Positions 34,428-44,428 of a DNA stretch of 64,000 nucleotides are shown piece by piece. The notes under the pieces were generated by a model. The model saw only the letters and a program-made list of their open reading frames with translations, searched no databases and had not been told where the DNA came from. Origin of the DNA: Anisodus tanguticus. Taxonomy: Eukaryota > Streptophyta > Magnoliopsida > Solanales > Solanaceae. The DNA is taken from positions 39,735,062-39,799,061 of the forward strand of contig CM067545.1 of the NCBI GenBank assembly GCA_034509755.1. Reading direction: 5' to 3'. Within the stretch, counting starts at the first letter, position 1. Every line of letters starts with the position of its first letter. A program made the position numbers and the translations under genes.

Positions 34428-34439
34428 CTTCTGATACCA
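34428..34439 (-). other. Primer binding site of Copia-3 (tRNA-Met)
   Basis: Minus strand tggtatcagaag next to the LTR start at 34440. Confidence 0.85.
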
Positions 34440-34602
34440 TGTAGAGTTGTATTAATATTTCTTGAAGAGTCTTTCTCAGTGATACAAAATATATATTGGG
34501 TATACAATGAGAAATTCTCATACAATAGGAATTTTATATCTACCATAATTACACAAGATTAAATATAATTAAATATAATATAATGTACACGATGCTAATA
34601 GT
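34440..34602 (-). repeat. Copia-3 5' LTR
   Basis: tgtagagttgtattaatatt to cgatgctaata. It is followed at once by gttagcaa, which also starts the left flank copy at 29904. Confidence 0.8.
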
Positions 34603-34862
34603 TAGCAAATGAAGAAAGGATAAAAGAATAAAAAAGAATAAGAACTCAGCCTGTTTTTTTATCAAAATACCAAGTAGGGAATCCCAAAATCTTCTCAATT
34701 TATGGCGAAAAAGTGATTCATCTCACGCACTTGAAAAGGGTATAGCAACGTTAGTATAGCATATCACTAAGTACATAAAGGACATATAGTGGGGAAAATC
34801 TCAAATTGCTAGGTTTTCATGTATTCCCTTGTGCAGATATCTCCTGTACGGTAAGTGCCGGG
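34601..34862. repeat. Right copy of the duplicated flank
   Basis: Matches 29904-30158 with scattered substitutions and small indels, for example ctttatc and accaagtagggaatccc in both. It joins the Copia-4 LTR at 34863. The bases just before the LTR are ccggg instead of the ctgcc seen in the left copy. Confidence 0.8.
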
Positions 34863-35079
34863 GGTAAGAATATTTTCCTCAAATATCATCTTCCAAAAAT
34901 GTGGTTAATATACCATAAATATAACTTTATCCTAGGCGAAACTTAAGCTAAGAATATGATATGATTAGCTCAAATCATGCTATCTAATCTACCTACCATA
35001 TATATATAATTCTACCATCAATTACACTAATTACTAAATAATTATAATAAGTACAACATTAATGATAATTATTCTATCA
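34863..35079 (-). repeat. Copia-4 3' LTR
   Basis: aatattttcctcaaatatca to attattctatca, matching 37993-38231. It is shorter because it lacks a 20-bp stretch near 38105-38130 of the right copy. Confidence 0.8.
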
Positions 35080-35089
35080 CTCCCCCACA

Positions 35090-35850
35090 GTCGAAGCGGG
35101 AGGTAGACGTGTACTAAGACTGTCCCAAAAATCTTCAAATAACACCAGCGGAAGACCTTTAGTAAAAATATTTGCAATCTAATAGCGTGATGGGACATGT
35201 AAGACACGCAGTTGTCCGCGAACAACTTTTTCACGAACAAAGTGAATATCTAGCTCAATATGTTTAGTACGTTGATGATTGACCAGATTCCCTGAAAGGT
35301 AAATAGCACTAACATTATCACAGTTTGCTTTCAGAACTGGACAATGAAGTTCTAGAAGAAGGTTCCAAAGCCAACAAGATTCAGACACTACATTGGCAAC
35401 ACCCCGTTACTCTGCTTCGGCACTGGATCTGGACAACGTTTCTAGTCGTTTGGAGGACCAAGATACCAAGTTATCATCAAGAAATATACCAAAACCAGAC
35501 GTGGAGTGTCTGGTGCATCCTCCCCAATCTGCATCTATGTAGGAGACAAGAATGGATGTCAACGATGGATATAAATGCAAGTCATACTCTAGAATACCCT
35601 GAATATAACACACAATGCGTTTGAGATGATGCATATGATCATCCATCGAATTATACATAAATAAGCACACATGTTGCACCGCATAAGAAATGTCCGGCCT
35701 TGTGAATATAAGGTATTGTAGGGCTCTTGCTAGGCTGCGATAAAGTGTCATGTCGACAAATGGCTTGCCGGAGGAGGCGCTCAACTTGAGTTTAGTATCA
35801 ACTGGAGTTATTGATGGCTTACAGGATTACATGCCGGCACATTCAACAAT
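35090..35850 (-). pseudogene. Copia-4 end of RT and RNase H
   Basis: From 35850 the minus strand reads KYATEIVECAGM, a stop, then SCKPSITPVDTKLKLSASSG, LYRSLARALQYLIFTRPDIS and SYIDADWGGCTRHSTSGFGI. The RNase H D and the tail TKHIELDIHFVREKVVRGQL are near 35230-35290. Stops at 35405 and elsewhere. The RT catalytic part (YVDD) is absent from the element. Confidence 0.8.
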
Positions 35851-35896
35851 CTCTGTTGCGTACTTATTATAATTATTTAGTATGACATGCCTGCAC

Positions 35897-35931
35897 GTTC
35901 TACCTCCCACAGTCGAAGCGGGAGGTAGAAC
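35897..35931. repeat. 12-bp perfect inverted repeat at the RT deletion
   Basis: gttctacctccc at 35897-35908 and gggaggtagaac at 35920-35931 are exact inverses around an 11-base loop. The right arm plus loop copies the polypurine tract region next to the LTR (cacagtcgaagcgggaggtaga at 35085-35106 in two parts). Just to the left, ttattataattatttagta is LTR sequence in reverse orientation. Confidence 0.8.
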
Positions 35932-35944
35932 TACCCCGATGTTC

Positions 35945-36444
35945 TAACAATGTTATTGATGATTCATATTTTTCTTTCCGCCTTCCCGTTTTGTGAGGAT
36001 GTGTGGGGACATGAAAGATGAAAGGTTAAACCATTAGTATTGCAAAAATCCCGAAAATGCATATTATCAAACTCCCTACCTTATCACATTGAATATTTTT
36101 AACATCCCATTCAAGTTGATTTCAGATGAATGCTCTAAAAGTGAGAAATATGGAGAAAACTTGTAATTTTTTAGACAAGGGAAACGTCCACAAAAAATTA
36201 AGGTAATCATCTAGCAAGAGCAAATAATATCTATGGCCCGAAGAGCTCAAAACGGGCGATGTCCAAATATCACAATGTATAATATCAAAAGGCACAAGTG
36301 TGCATGAATTAAATGAAATAATGACAATTGAACATATTTTCCAAGTGGACATGAACGACACATATTCGAATTACGTGTTTGAGTACATGGAATAAAATTA
36401 TTTTGTTTGAGGGATGCTAAAACGGGTGCTCCCGGATGACCCAA
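35945..36444 (-). pseudogene. Copia-4 integrase
   Basis: The minus strand frame at 36444 begins MGHPGAPVLASLKQNNFIPC, then MCRSCPLGKYVQLS (zinc-binding). The frame at 36361 gives FDIIHCDIWTSPVLSSSGHR with the first catalytic D. Near 36000 SQNGKAERKI keeps the E. Sequence stops at the rearranged junction near 35935. Stops and frame changes are present. Confidence 0.75.
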
Positions 36445-36501
36445 ACGTTCATGTCATAATGAAGGTGCGAAAGCTACAAAAGTGGATGGTAACTTGGATC
36501 G

Positions 36502-36924
36502 TTAATTGGGTGTAGTAACTGGATAGAGCTCCCCTTGACTATCACATCTCATTAGAAGCATCCCCGTCTGAAAATCCTTCACGGAAAATCCAAAAGGGTC
36601 AAAATCAACAGACACCCAATTATCAATTGTAAACTTTCTAACTGAAACCAAGTTTGTAATTAATTGTGGAGCATGAAGGACATTCTTTAAAATTAATGGT
36701 GGGTTTGGGTGAGACAATTTGGTAGAACCAAAACCACGAATTAGAATAGAATGACCATTTCTGATAATTATACAATTATTTTTGCTCAAATTAAAATAGG
36801 ACAAGAGATTACCTTGGGAGGACGTCATATAAGACATCGCTCTGGTGGTCATGTACCAATTTGTGTCAGGCGAATTAAGTCCGAGAGTATGTATGGCGGG
36901 CTCAATGTCGGTTGGGCTGGCCAA
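36502..36924 (-). pseudogene. Copia-4 protease and gag-pre-integrase
   Basis: From 36924: IEPAIHTLGLNSPDTNWYMT, TRAMSYMTSSQGNLLSYFNL. The protease loop, normally MDTGATSHMTS, reads MTTRAMSYMTS, so the catalytic D is changed to T. NGHSILIRGFGSTKLSHPNP and LKNVLHAPQLITNLVSVRKF are well-kept copia motifs. It ends with GELYPVTT. Confidence 0.8.
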
Positions 36925-37099
36925 TGTCGAATGGGCCTCCTGCCACTAGTTCGGCAGTGGCCCAAATGCCGTCGAGTTGCCACTGTTTCTGGGGCCATAT
37001 CCAGGCTGTTGGCTGGTAGTGGGCTGGCCAGTATGCCTTGGATTGGGCTTGGCTCAACTTCCTGACGGGAAAGGGCAAGGTGACACAGCCCAAGGCCAC

Positions 37100-37875
37100 T
37101 GCCAAACCCACTATGGTGGTCCGCCGCCCCTGCTGCCATTTCCACCGCAACCAGAATTCTGGTGGGGTCCACCTTTGCCATTATCGTGATTTCCACCCTT
37201 TTGTCCCCGATTTTGCGGTAATGGTTCAAAATGTGTAGTAGCTTCATTGGTTGAAGCAACAAACATGGCGGAATTTGAGAAGGTCGCGGTCTTTTTGGCG
37301 AAACCCGCCTCTTCAAGAATAAGCATAGAACGGGCTTGGTAAAAAAATGGTAGAGGATTGATTTGTCGGATAAGTGTTCTCATGCCACTATATGTGTCGG
37401 TAAGGCCGACAATCAATTGTAAAACCAACCGATTGTTTGTAATCGGCGAAACAACGTTCTTAAGTTGATCCGATAAAACTTTAAGGCGTTGACAATCAGC
37501 GGATGCATTTGGAAAATCCGCCATATCGGAGGTGGAGAAGTTTTGCTCCAAAGTGATGGCTCGAGAGTTCTTGTTATCTTGGATGATATCCCGTAAGCGA
37601 TTCCAAGCCTCCATCGTCGTGGAATCGAATTCCTTTATTGTGTGTAACAAATCGCTAGAAATTGTTGCATAAATTCACGAAAGAACTGTCGCATCAAGTG
37701 TGAGCCAAAGTTCTTTTTCATCATCGGTATTTAACACCTTTTCCTTGCCTTTTTCCGGTTGAATTATGTGATGAAATACCCGATGAATATTTTCCATCTC
37801 AAGAGTGATGGAAATATGAGTTTTGATGTTGGAAACAGCAAGAGCGGGATGAAATGTGAATTTAGAGTTAGACAT
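37100..37875 (-). pseudogene. Copia-4 gag (UBN2-type)
   Basis: The ATG is at 37875 (MSNSKFTFHPALAVSNIKTH). Compared with Copia-6 gag a stretch of about 16 residues after EMENI is missing. A stop lies at 37675. The frame from 37650 continues LHTIKEFDSTTMEAWNRLRD, NSRAITLEQNFSTSDMADFP and PLPFFYQARSMLILEEAG, ending in a G-rich tail. No zinc knuckle is present, usual for this gag type. Confidence 0.8.
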
Positions 37876-37980
37876 TATTGACCGGAAAAAGAAAAGAAGA
37901 ATGAAAAAAAATGTTGGTCGGCGGTGGGGACTTGGTCGACGATGAGGAGTATAATTTTTAGGGTAGAATCTTTTTCTAAT

Positions 37981-37992
37981 CTTCTGATACCA
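37981..37992 (-). other. Primer binding site of Copia-4 (tRNA-Met)
   Basis: Minus strand tggtatcagaag beside the LTR start at 37993. Confidence 0.85.
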
Positions 37993-38231
37993 TGTAAAAA
38001 TATTTTCCTCAAATATCATCTTTCAAAAGTGTGGTTAATATACCACAAATACAACTTCATCCTATGCTAAACTTAGGCTAAGAATATGATATGATTAGGT
38101 CAAATCATGTTATCTATTCTAATAAAATCATGTTATCTAATCTACCTACCGTATACATATGATTCTACCATAATTACACTAATTACTAAATAATTATAAT
38201 AAGTACAACATTAATGATAATTATTCTATCA
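37993..38231 (-). repeat. Copia-4 5' LTR
   Basis: tgtaaaaatattttcctcaa to ttctatca, 239 bp. Followed by ctgcc, the target duplication. Confidence 0.85.
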
Positions 38232-38236
38232 CTGCC

Positions 38237-38930
38237 GAAGTGATTGGATGCGTCAATACAATGACAAATTAAAATATGAACAGTCGTGTCCGTTCTTGTT
38301 GAATAAGGCGCATCCATTTTTATTATTATTTTTATTTTTAATGAGTAAGGGATTTAATTTATTTAAAAGGATATTTTTATAATTTAACTTTTAAGTTACA
38401 TAATTCATGCTTTTAATAATATAGAATATAAATTAGCACAAATAGGCTTTTCTGAGCAAGAGAGTCTAAAGAGCAATATTTTACTATAATAAAATCTCAT
38501 AATATCTCTTTAAAGTCAAGTATAAGACTATTATATTGAAAGGAGAAGCACCCATTAGAATAAATAATCATATTGCTATATTAATACCTAATAAAAGAAT
38601 ATTTGCATATAACACTAAATGAGACTCGTACTAGACATGAATTTCAAATGTCAAATAATATATTGATTAAGTTTTCGTCTGTCCCTAAAACAAAGAGATA
38701 ATTACAATCTAATACCCATAAATGATCTAGTTTATCAAAATTAGCACAATTATCAATTTCTTACCCTAAATATCCCTTCGCCAAAATCTACTTTGCAGCC
38801 TAAAAATTCAAACACACTATCTTCTTCTGCCCTTCAAATCTCTCTATCCATGTTTCTCCACTCCCATATCCGCAATGCCCAACCCCACACTCAAATTATT
38901 CTAGGTTTTGCTATACCCTGAGAACAACTG
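38237..38930. other. AT-rich spacer, then possible 5' untranslated region
   Basis: 38237-38770 is AT-rich without a gene. From about 38790 it becomes pyrimidine-rich (cttcttctgcccttcaaatc), like a plant leader, just before the ATG at 38931. Confidence 0.4.
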
Positions 38931-39258
38931 ATGGGTGTTAAGCTTCTGATGCATTTACACTTCCCTTTGCTTCTGGTTTTTTTGTTTTCTGCTTCCACTT
39001 CTGTAAGTAAAAACCCTTTTTTTAGCAAAATTTTCCTGCAAAATATTTAGAGTTCAGGGAAAAGGGTGTCTGAATATGTTATCCTAATACATCTTGTGTG
39101 TGAATTTGGAGAAAGTTCTGATTTTAAATTTTCAGGTATCTAATAAGACACTTTATGCACAAGTAACCCCATCTTCTGAGAATCAAATTTGGCTATCACT
39201 CTTGTTTCATAGTTTGTTACGATTCATATTTGACGTAGTATATGTAATGTTTATATAA
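38931..39258 (+). pseudogene. Signal-peptide exon and second exon, unidentified gene fragment
   Basis: The ATG at 38931 opens 24 codons, MGVKLLMHLHFPLLLVFLFS then ASTS, a typical secretory signal peptide. It is followed at 39003 by the donor gtaagt. A branch and pyrimidine region ends in attttcag at 39135. The next exon continues in phase as VSNKTLYAQVTPSSENQIW and runs to TAA at 39256, giving 64 codons. The splice sites and phase agree, so this is probably the start of a real gene. After about residue 45 the sequence looks AT-rich and non-coding, so it is likely truncated. I cannot name the family. Confidence 0.5.
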
Positions 39259-39334
39259 AATTATACAGAATATATGAATTATCTATATACTGTAACTTGA
39301 TTATACAAAACATATATTGATTATACATTATATA

Positions 39335-40522
39335 TGTTGGATATTGTAAAGCAGTACGGGAAGTAAATAAATATTACAAGTGTTCGAAACGATAAACAAA
39401 TAGGCCAATGTTCAGAACTGCCGCAAGCTTGCTGAGTCTTGAATCTTGATGGCCTGAAATCAAGAAACACTAAATCTGGATTGTTACAACTGTGTGCTGA
39501 GTCGAGTGATTGCACTCTGTCCTTAAGACAAGATTGCCCCGTATATATGCTTTTACGTTAACGGGCAATAGTCTCCCAAGATAAAACAACACTTTAATCT
39601 CAACACTACAAAGCAAATAGGTTGAGTCTGACGAAGAAAACAAACTCGAAACGCCTTGCTAAAGAAATGAAAAAAGAAGGAAGAGTTTCTGTTTTCGTCC
39701 CAACATTTTGGACTGAATTTCAGTGTCTCTTCAGTTTGTCTCTGTGTATATAAATATTGTCTCATTTTTGCTTGTTTCACAATTGAGTAAAACAACTCCA
39801 ATATATAGCATAAGGGACGCTGGTCAACTGCCCAAGACATGGTTGTTTAAGGCCATTGAAGGAGGGAGTAAACTGCCAAGTAATGGTGGCCATTGAAGGA
39901 GGGTGTAATTCAGCCAAGTAATGACTGTTAATGGAGGGAGTTAATCAGCCAAGTAATGGCTGGTTAATGCACACTAACGCCCTAAAAAATCAACTCCAAC
40001 GGTAGGCAGAAACTTTCTGCCTTCCGTCGTTCCCAAATTCAACTCTTCAGAAACTCTAGGGATCAAACTGTAAATATTAAGCAATTTTGGGGTCCAAATA
40101 GATAATATCAGAAAGACCCGAGACCGAGACCGAGCCTGGAAGGGCGGCGGCGGCGCGTGTGTGGGCTTAGCCTTGAACCCAAGCACATCTAGGTCCTCCC
40201 TCCTTTAAATACACGGGATACCCCTTGGGGTCCCAAACCTTTAGCCAATTATGAGACTTATAAAGAGAGCAATTCTTCCTTTTCCCACCGATGTGGTAGA
40301 TTTGTTCCACACCATATTTCCATGCCTCAAACACCTTACTTCGTGGACCAATATCTCTTTCATTTCTCAACGAACTTTGACGATTCTTGGCTTTACGGTC
40401 ATCTACTCACTTAGTAGATTATGCACGTGTGAAGAGACAAAGCCTCCAACATGCGGAACCCTAGTGTTTAATTCATTAAATATGGGTGGACGCACCTCCC
40501 CACCAAAGGCAAATTTCCAACA
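39335..40522 (-). mobile_element. Solo LTR with TSD atata
   Basis: Bounded by tgttggata (39335) and tccaaca (ending 40522), a 7-bp terminal inverted repeat. Identical flanks atata lie at 39330-39334 and 40523-40527. Length 1,188 bp. Read on minus it has the usual caccgatgtggtag / accacatcggtggg type motif and ctttataagtct, a TATA-like box. Direct words aagtaatggtggccattgaa and aagtaatgactgttaatgg repeat near 39880-39960. No internal region is present. The orientation is inferred. Confidence 0.85.
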
Positions 40523-40527
40523 ATATA

Positions 40528-41742
40528 TACAGAGTATAAGTAATGTTTATATATAGCTATACATTACATATACGTTATTTATATACTGATGATACAATGG
40601 GCTATATGGATATAAACTAGATGTGTGTGTTGTATTTATGAGTTATTTCCCCTAAAACAAATCAAGAACTAAATTTAATACATAACAATATTTGGGCTCA
40701 GACACCCCAAAATAGTCAAGAAATTTAAGAGAAAATCACACCACATAGTCATTTAAGCCCTTATATTACAAAATATATATACATTTTTTTCATATTTACA
40801 TCAATAGTCTACATAATGTAGCATATCTGAAAAAAATGTGACCCTCTCTGCGATTTTTTTTGGGGCTAAAAAGCAGTGACGTGCTTCCGTGATTTTGGAC
40901 TAGCCAAGATGGAAAGGAGAAAAACGTATATCCCAAATTTATTCTCTCATTCAAACTTACAGATCTTTCTCTCTAAAAATCCCTCATTCAAAATCATCCT
41001 CCACAATTTCATCTTCATCACACCAACTAACTCCCATTGTTGCTTGTTTTTCTCTCTTTTTCAGTGTAAGAAGTTCACTTTTTAAGCTCTGTCCCTTTGT
41101 TAGTTTTTGGGTTCTGATTTCATTCGTACAAACATGAGCAAAAAAGGTGGAATTTCTACCCCGATATACAAAATACATACAAACGACATACAAAGACATA
41201 TTGTATGCAATTTATATGCAGAATATTAAAGTTGTATTTAAGTGGTATGTTGTTTGTGGTTGTATTAAATCTGTCCGAATATTGTAAATAAGTTGTATAC
41301 TATATCATACAATCTTTTTTCTTGTTTGATTTGGTTTTTGTATGAAAGTTGTATTATAATTACATGATGAGTTGTATGAAAATTGTATTTAAGTTGTAGG
41401 TTGATCAGAATCTGATTTTGTATATTGCATCCGAATAATGATTGTTTTCTATTGCAACAAATTGTATGAAAACTTATCAACTTTTGAAGCTCTAACTTGG
41501 TTTGGCAATCGGTGTTTGGGAGTAACAGAAAATATTTTAGGGAGAAAGATTAGTATAGATCTAGTTATCACATAGTCTTTTTAAAACTAAAATCCCTAAA
41601 TATTTATGCTAATGACTAGTAATCTCTTTCTGTTTTTTGGGGTTTTTAGCCACACTTTTTAATATTAGAAATATTTTCTTTAGGAATATCAGTAGAGATT
41701 GGCTTCCTAGCATAGAAGTTATGCCCGACCATCATACAAGGG
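40528..41742. other. AT-rich spacer with ttgtat repeats
   Basis: No gene recognised. 41220-41470 repeats the words aagttgtat and ttgtattt many times. 40960-41060 is pyrimidine-rich. No terminal repeats found. Confidence 0.4.
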
Positions 41743-41867
41743 CTACAAGCCTACAATATTCTGAAACCCGATCAGACCGTACTCTTTGATCGAACATCCT
41801 TCATTTGGATCTAGTATCTTGATAATCTTTGGTAAAGTTTTTGTAACATCCATCTCAATCAAGAGCC
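41743..41867 (-). pseudogene. DUF4283-type coding remnant, distal part
   Basis: Minus strand reads RLLIEMDVTKTLPKIIKILD followed by PNEGCSIKEYGLIGFQNIV. This is the segment after the DUF4283 domain in plant LINE ORF1-like proteins (consensus idea: LIEVDVTKPLP...DP.G). It is interrupted at 41867 by Copia-5 and resumes at 48505 with TSD gagcc repeated. Removing Copia-5 gives the continuous reading HVRLLIEMDVTK. Confidence 0.65.
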
Positions 41868-41902
41868 TGTTGGGTATTGATATTGGTGAATGGGAAATGA
41901 TT

Positions 41903-42007
41903 GGAAAGAAAAGTGGGAGTTGTCCCACATCGGTAGTGGAAAGAAAAGTGGGAGTTGTCCCACATCCGTAGTGGAAAGAAAAGTGGGAGTTGTCCCACAT
42001 CGGTAGT
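41903..42007 (+). repeat. Three 35-bp tandem units
   Basis: Each unit contains gtgggagttgtcccacatcg, a short inverted repeat (gtggga with tcccac). The copies are nearly identical. The 3' LTR has one full unit at about 47590-47625. Confidence 0.85.
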
Positions 42008-42036
42008 GGAAAGAAAAGTGGGAGTTCCCTCTTGCT

Positions 42037-42044
42037 TTATAAAA
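42037..42044 (+). promoter_or_regulatory. TATA-like box in Copia-5 LTR
   Basis: ttataaaa after tgcttta; the same stretch is in the 3' LTR near 47652. A second candidate, gctataaatt, is at 42309. Confidence 0.45.
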
Positions 42045-43027
42045 TAAGCATTTGTCCCACATCGGTAGTGGAAAGAAAAGTTCTTCTACTTATAAGTAGA
42101 ATTACTCCTTCTTGTCAGTAAAAGGGTTGAGGGGGCAAGGACCCCTCGCGCCGTCGTCGTCGCTCGCTCGGCTTCGGCTTCGGCTTCGGCTTCGGACAAA
42201 TGATCTGATTGATTCCGCGACCCGGTTTCTTTCCCACATTTAAATTTCCCACCAGTTTTCAGTGGCTGTTCAGAAAGGTTGCAAACCTTCAGAAACAGTA
42301 CTTCCATGGCTATAAATTCGTTTGATTCCTCGAATTTTACTTACGAATTTTCGAACAACACAAACTTCTTCTTCTTCTCGCATAAACAAATTCTGTGTAA
42401 TATACTGCTGTTGAGTGGTTCGCCGCTACCTGAATTTGGAGTACTACTATTCTGATAAGATAATCGTTCTATCCTGGGAGGGGATATTCCATCAACCTCG
42501 AGTACTGTGAGGGGAATAATTTCCTTAAGGACACACTTTGAACTAAGTGGGCTCGATTATATTCTGGAAAAAAAAATTATTCTTATTTTTCCAACACTGA
42601 TTCTGTTTATTTTAAGTAATTATTATTTACTGGTTTTTTGGAATACAGATTAATAACAATCTTAAGGAAATTATATTTTTTAGATTAATCTGTATTTTGT
42701 TTTGGAGACTAAAACCTGTGTGGTTTTCTACTCCGTGTGAAATTTCATATTCTGACTTGAAGACATAAAAACTTCGTTGGAATATTAAAGTTCATACTTG
42801 TACAACGATTTGAAGAACATAAAAACTTCATCGTTGCTGTATTCTAGTTTGGAGATTAAAACTTGTGCAGTTTTCTACTCCATATGAATATTATGGAATA
42901 CTAAAGTTTCATAATTATACTGCAATTTGAAGAAATAAAATCTTCATCGTTTAAGTCTGTGATTGAATTGCTATTCTGGTTTTATTAACTAAAACAGTTT
43001 GTCGATTTGACAAAGGACAAACGAATA

Positions 43028-43886
43028 ATGGCAATTGAGACTGGAACTACCTCTGCAATTACTGCAACAACGGTTACTCCTACAACCCGTACCGCTGTGC
43101 CACCGACCGAGAAACCTGCGAAGTTCACCGGTGCCAACTTTAAACGATGGCAGCAAAGAATGTTCTTTTGGCTTACCACCCTTGGTATGCAAAAGTTCAC
43201 CAGTGAGGACCCTCCCGTGCCTGCCGCCGACATGCCTGACAACCAACAGTTCATGGTTACCGAGGTTTGGAAACAAAGCTAATTTTTTGTGCAAAGGCTA
43301 CATTTTGAGTGCCTTAGAAGATGACTTGTACAACGTCTACAAAAGCGGTAGAGACTTCCAAAGAACTATGGATCGCACTTGAAAAGAAGTACAAAGCGAA
43401 GATGCTTGCTTGAAGAAGTTTGTGGTTGCCAAATTCCTAGACTACAAAATGGTGGATGGAAAAACCGTTGGAACCCAAGTTCAAGAGCTTCAACTTATCT
43501 TCCATGACCTTATTGCTGAAGGTATGGTAGTAAATGAAGCATTCCAAGTGGCTGCAATGATTGAGAAGTTGCCGCCCTCATGGAAAGATTTCAAGAATCA
43601 TCTTAAGCACAAAATAAAGGAAATGAAGTTGGAAGATCTTGTGATTCGTCTCAAGATCGAGGAAGATAACAAAACCGCTGAGAAGAGGTACCGTAAGACT
43701 TCATCAATTGAAGGGGCAAACATCGTTGAGGATGCTGCTCTGAAAAAGAACAAGAAAAGGAAGAGACCTTCTGGAAAGGAGAAGGATTCCAACAAGAAAA
43801 AATTCAAGGGCAACTGCTTTAATTGTGGGAAAGCTGGCCACAAAGCCCCAGATTGTCGTCTCCCGAAAAAGAACAAGGAAAAATGA
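43028..43886 (+). pseudogene. Copia-5 gag with CCHC zinc knuckle
   Basis: The ATG at 43028 gives MAIETGTTSAITATTVTPTT, then EKPAKFTGANFKRWQQRMFF and WKQS followed by a stop at 43281. A +1 frame continues with NFLCKGYILSALEDDLYNVY, stops at 43382, and the last frame 43410-43886 runs KKFVVAKFLDYKMVDGKTVG to the knuckle CFNCGKAGHKAPDC near 43817. The domain order is normal; two frame breaks only. It would form the particle coat and bind RNA. Confidence 0.85.
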
Positions 43887-43895
43887 CAAGCCAAT

Positions 43896-44424
43896 ATGGT
43901 GGAAAAGAATGATGATATGGATGATCTGTGTGCAATGCTATCGGAGTGCAATTTGGTTGGAAACCCAAAGGAGAGGTGGCTTGATTCTGGTGCCACTCGA
44001 CATGTTTGCGCTACAAAAGAAGCATTTGCAACCTATGCTCCCGCCGGACCCGAAGAGGTATTGTTTATGGGAAATACTTGCAACAATGTACCAAGGTTGA
44101 AGGATATGGGAAGATACTTCTGAAGATGACTTCCGGCAAGGTCCTGACTCTCAACAATGTTATGCACGTTCCAACAATTCGGAAGAATTTAGTTTCAGCC
44201 GGACTACTCGTCAAAAACGGGTTTAAGTGTGTGTTGGTTAGTGAGAAAATTGTATTAAGTAAGAATGATTTGTTCATAGGAAAGGGCTACCTCACCGAGG
44301 GCCTTTTCAAACTCAATGTAATGGTTGTTGACAGTATTAATAAGAATTCAGCTTCGTCTTACTTATTGGAGTCAAATGATTTATGGCATGTTCGTTTAGG
44401 ACATGTCAACTACAAAACCTTGTG
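43896..44424 (+). pseudogene. Copia-5 protease and gag-pre-integrase
   Basis: The protease loop is WLDSGATRHVCATKEAF near 43978. A frameshift near 44070-44105 moves to a second frame with KMTSGKVLTLNNVMHVPTIR, KNLVSAGLLVKNGFKCVLVS and SNDLWHVRLGHVNYKTL, then TGA at 44422. Protease D is kept. It is placed between gag and integrase as expected. Confidence 0.85.
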
Positions 44425-44428
44425 AAAA

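Larger units (their letters stand above)
30238..34602 (-). mobile_element. Copia-3, short-LTR copia without gag
   Basis: Reads right to left. The 5' LTR is 34440-34602 with primer site at 34428-34439; the 3' LTR is 30238-30398. Both begin with tagaattgtattaat or tagagttgtattaat. Protease, integrase, RT and RNase H follow in order with frame changes. The main gag domain is missing between the primer site and the protease. The left end fuses directly to a Copia-4 type LTR fragment instead of a normal target duplication. Confidence 0.85.
34863..38231 (-). mobile_element. Copia-4, short-LTR copia with RT deleted
   Basis: Reads right to left. The 5' LTR is 37993-38231, with primer site at 37981-37992; the 3' LTR is 34863-35079. 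Gag, protease and integrase are present. Integrase then meets a short rearranged piece (35860-35935) and the element resumes at the end of RT and RNase H. The target duplication is ctgcc, seen on the right at 38232 and on the left in the duplicate flank at 30154-30158. Length is 3.4 kb against about 4.7 kb expected. Confidence 0.85.
41868..42658 (+). repeat. Copia-5 5' LTR with 35-bp tandem units
   Basis: Starts tgttgggtattgatattgg and ends gattaataaca. It holds 35-bp units starting ggaaagaaaagtgggagttg at 41903, 41938 and 41973 with a partial one at 42008. A TATA-like ttataaaat is at 42037. A (cggctt)n run is at 42164-42195. The 3' LTR has fewer 35-bp units but a much longer hexamer run. Confidence 0.9.

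Noticed and set aside
34232..34562. Frames on both strands next to the Copia-3 primer site
   Set aside because: They cover leader and LTR sequence and match no protein family.
36751..37238. Overlapping plus-strand frames opposite Copia-4 gag and protease
   Set aside because: They are shadows of the minus-strand coding remnant.
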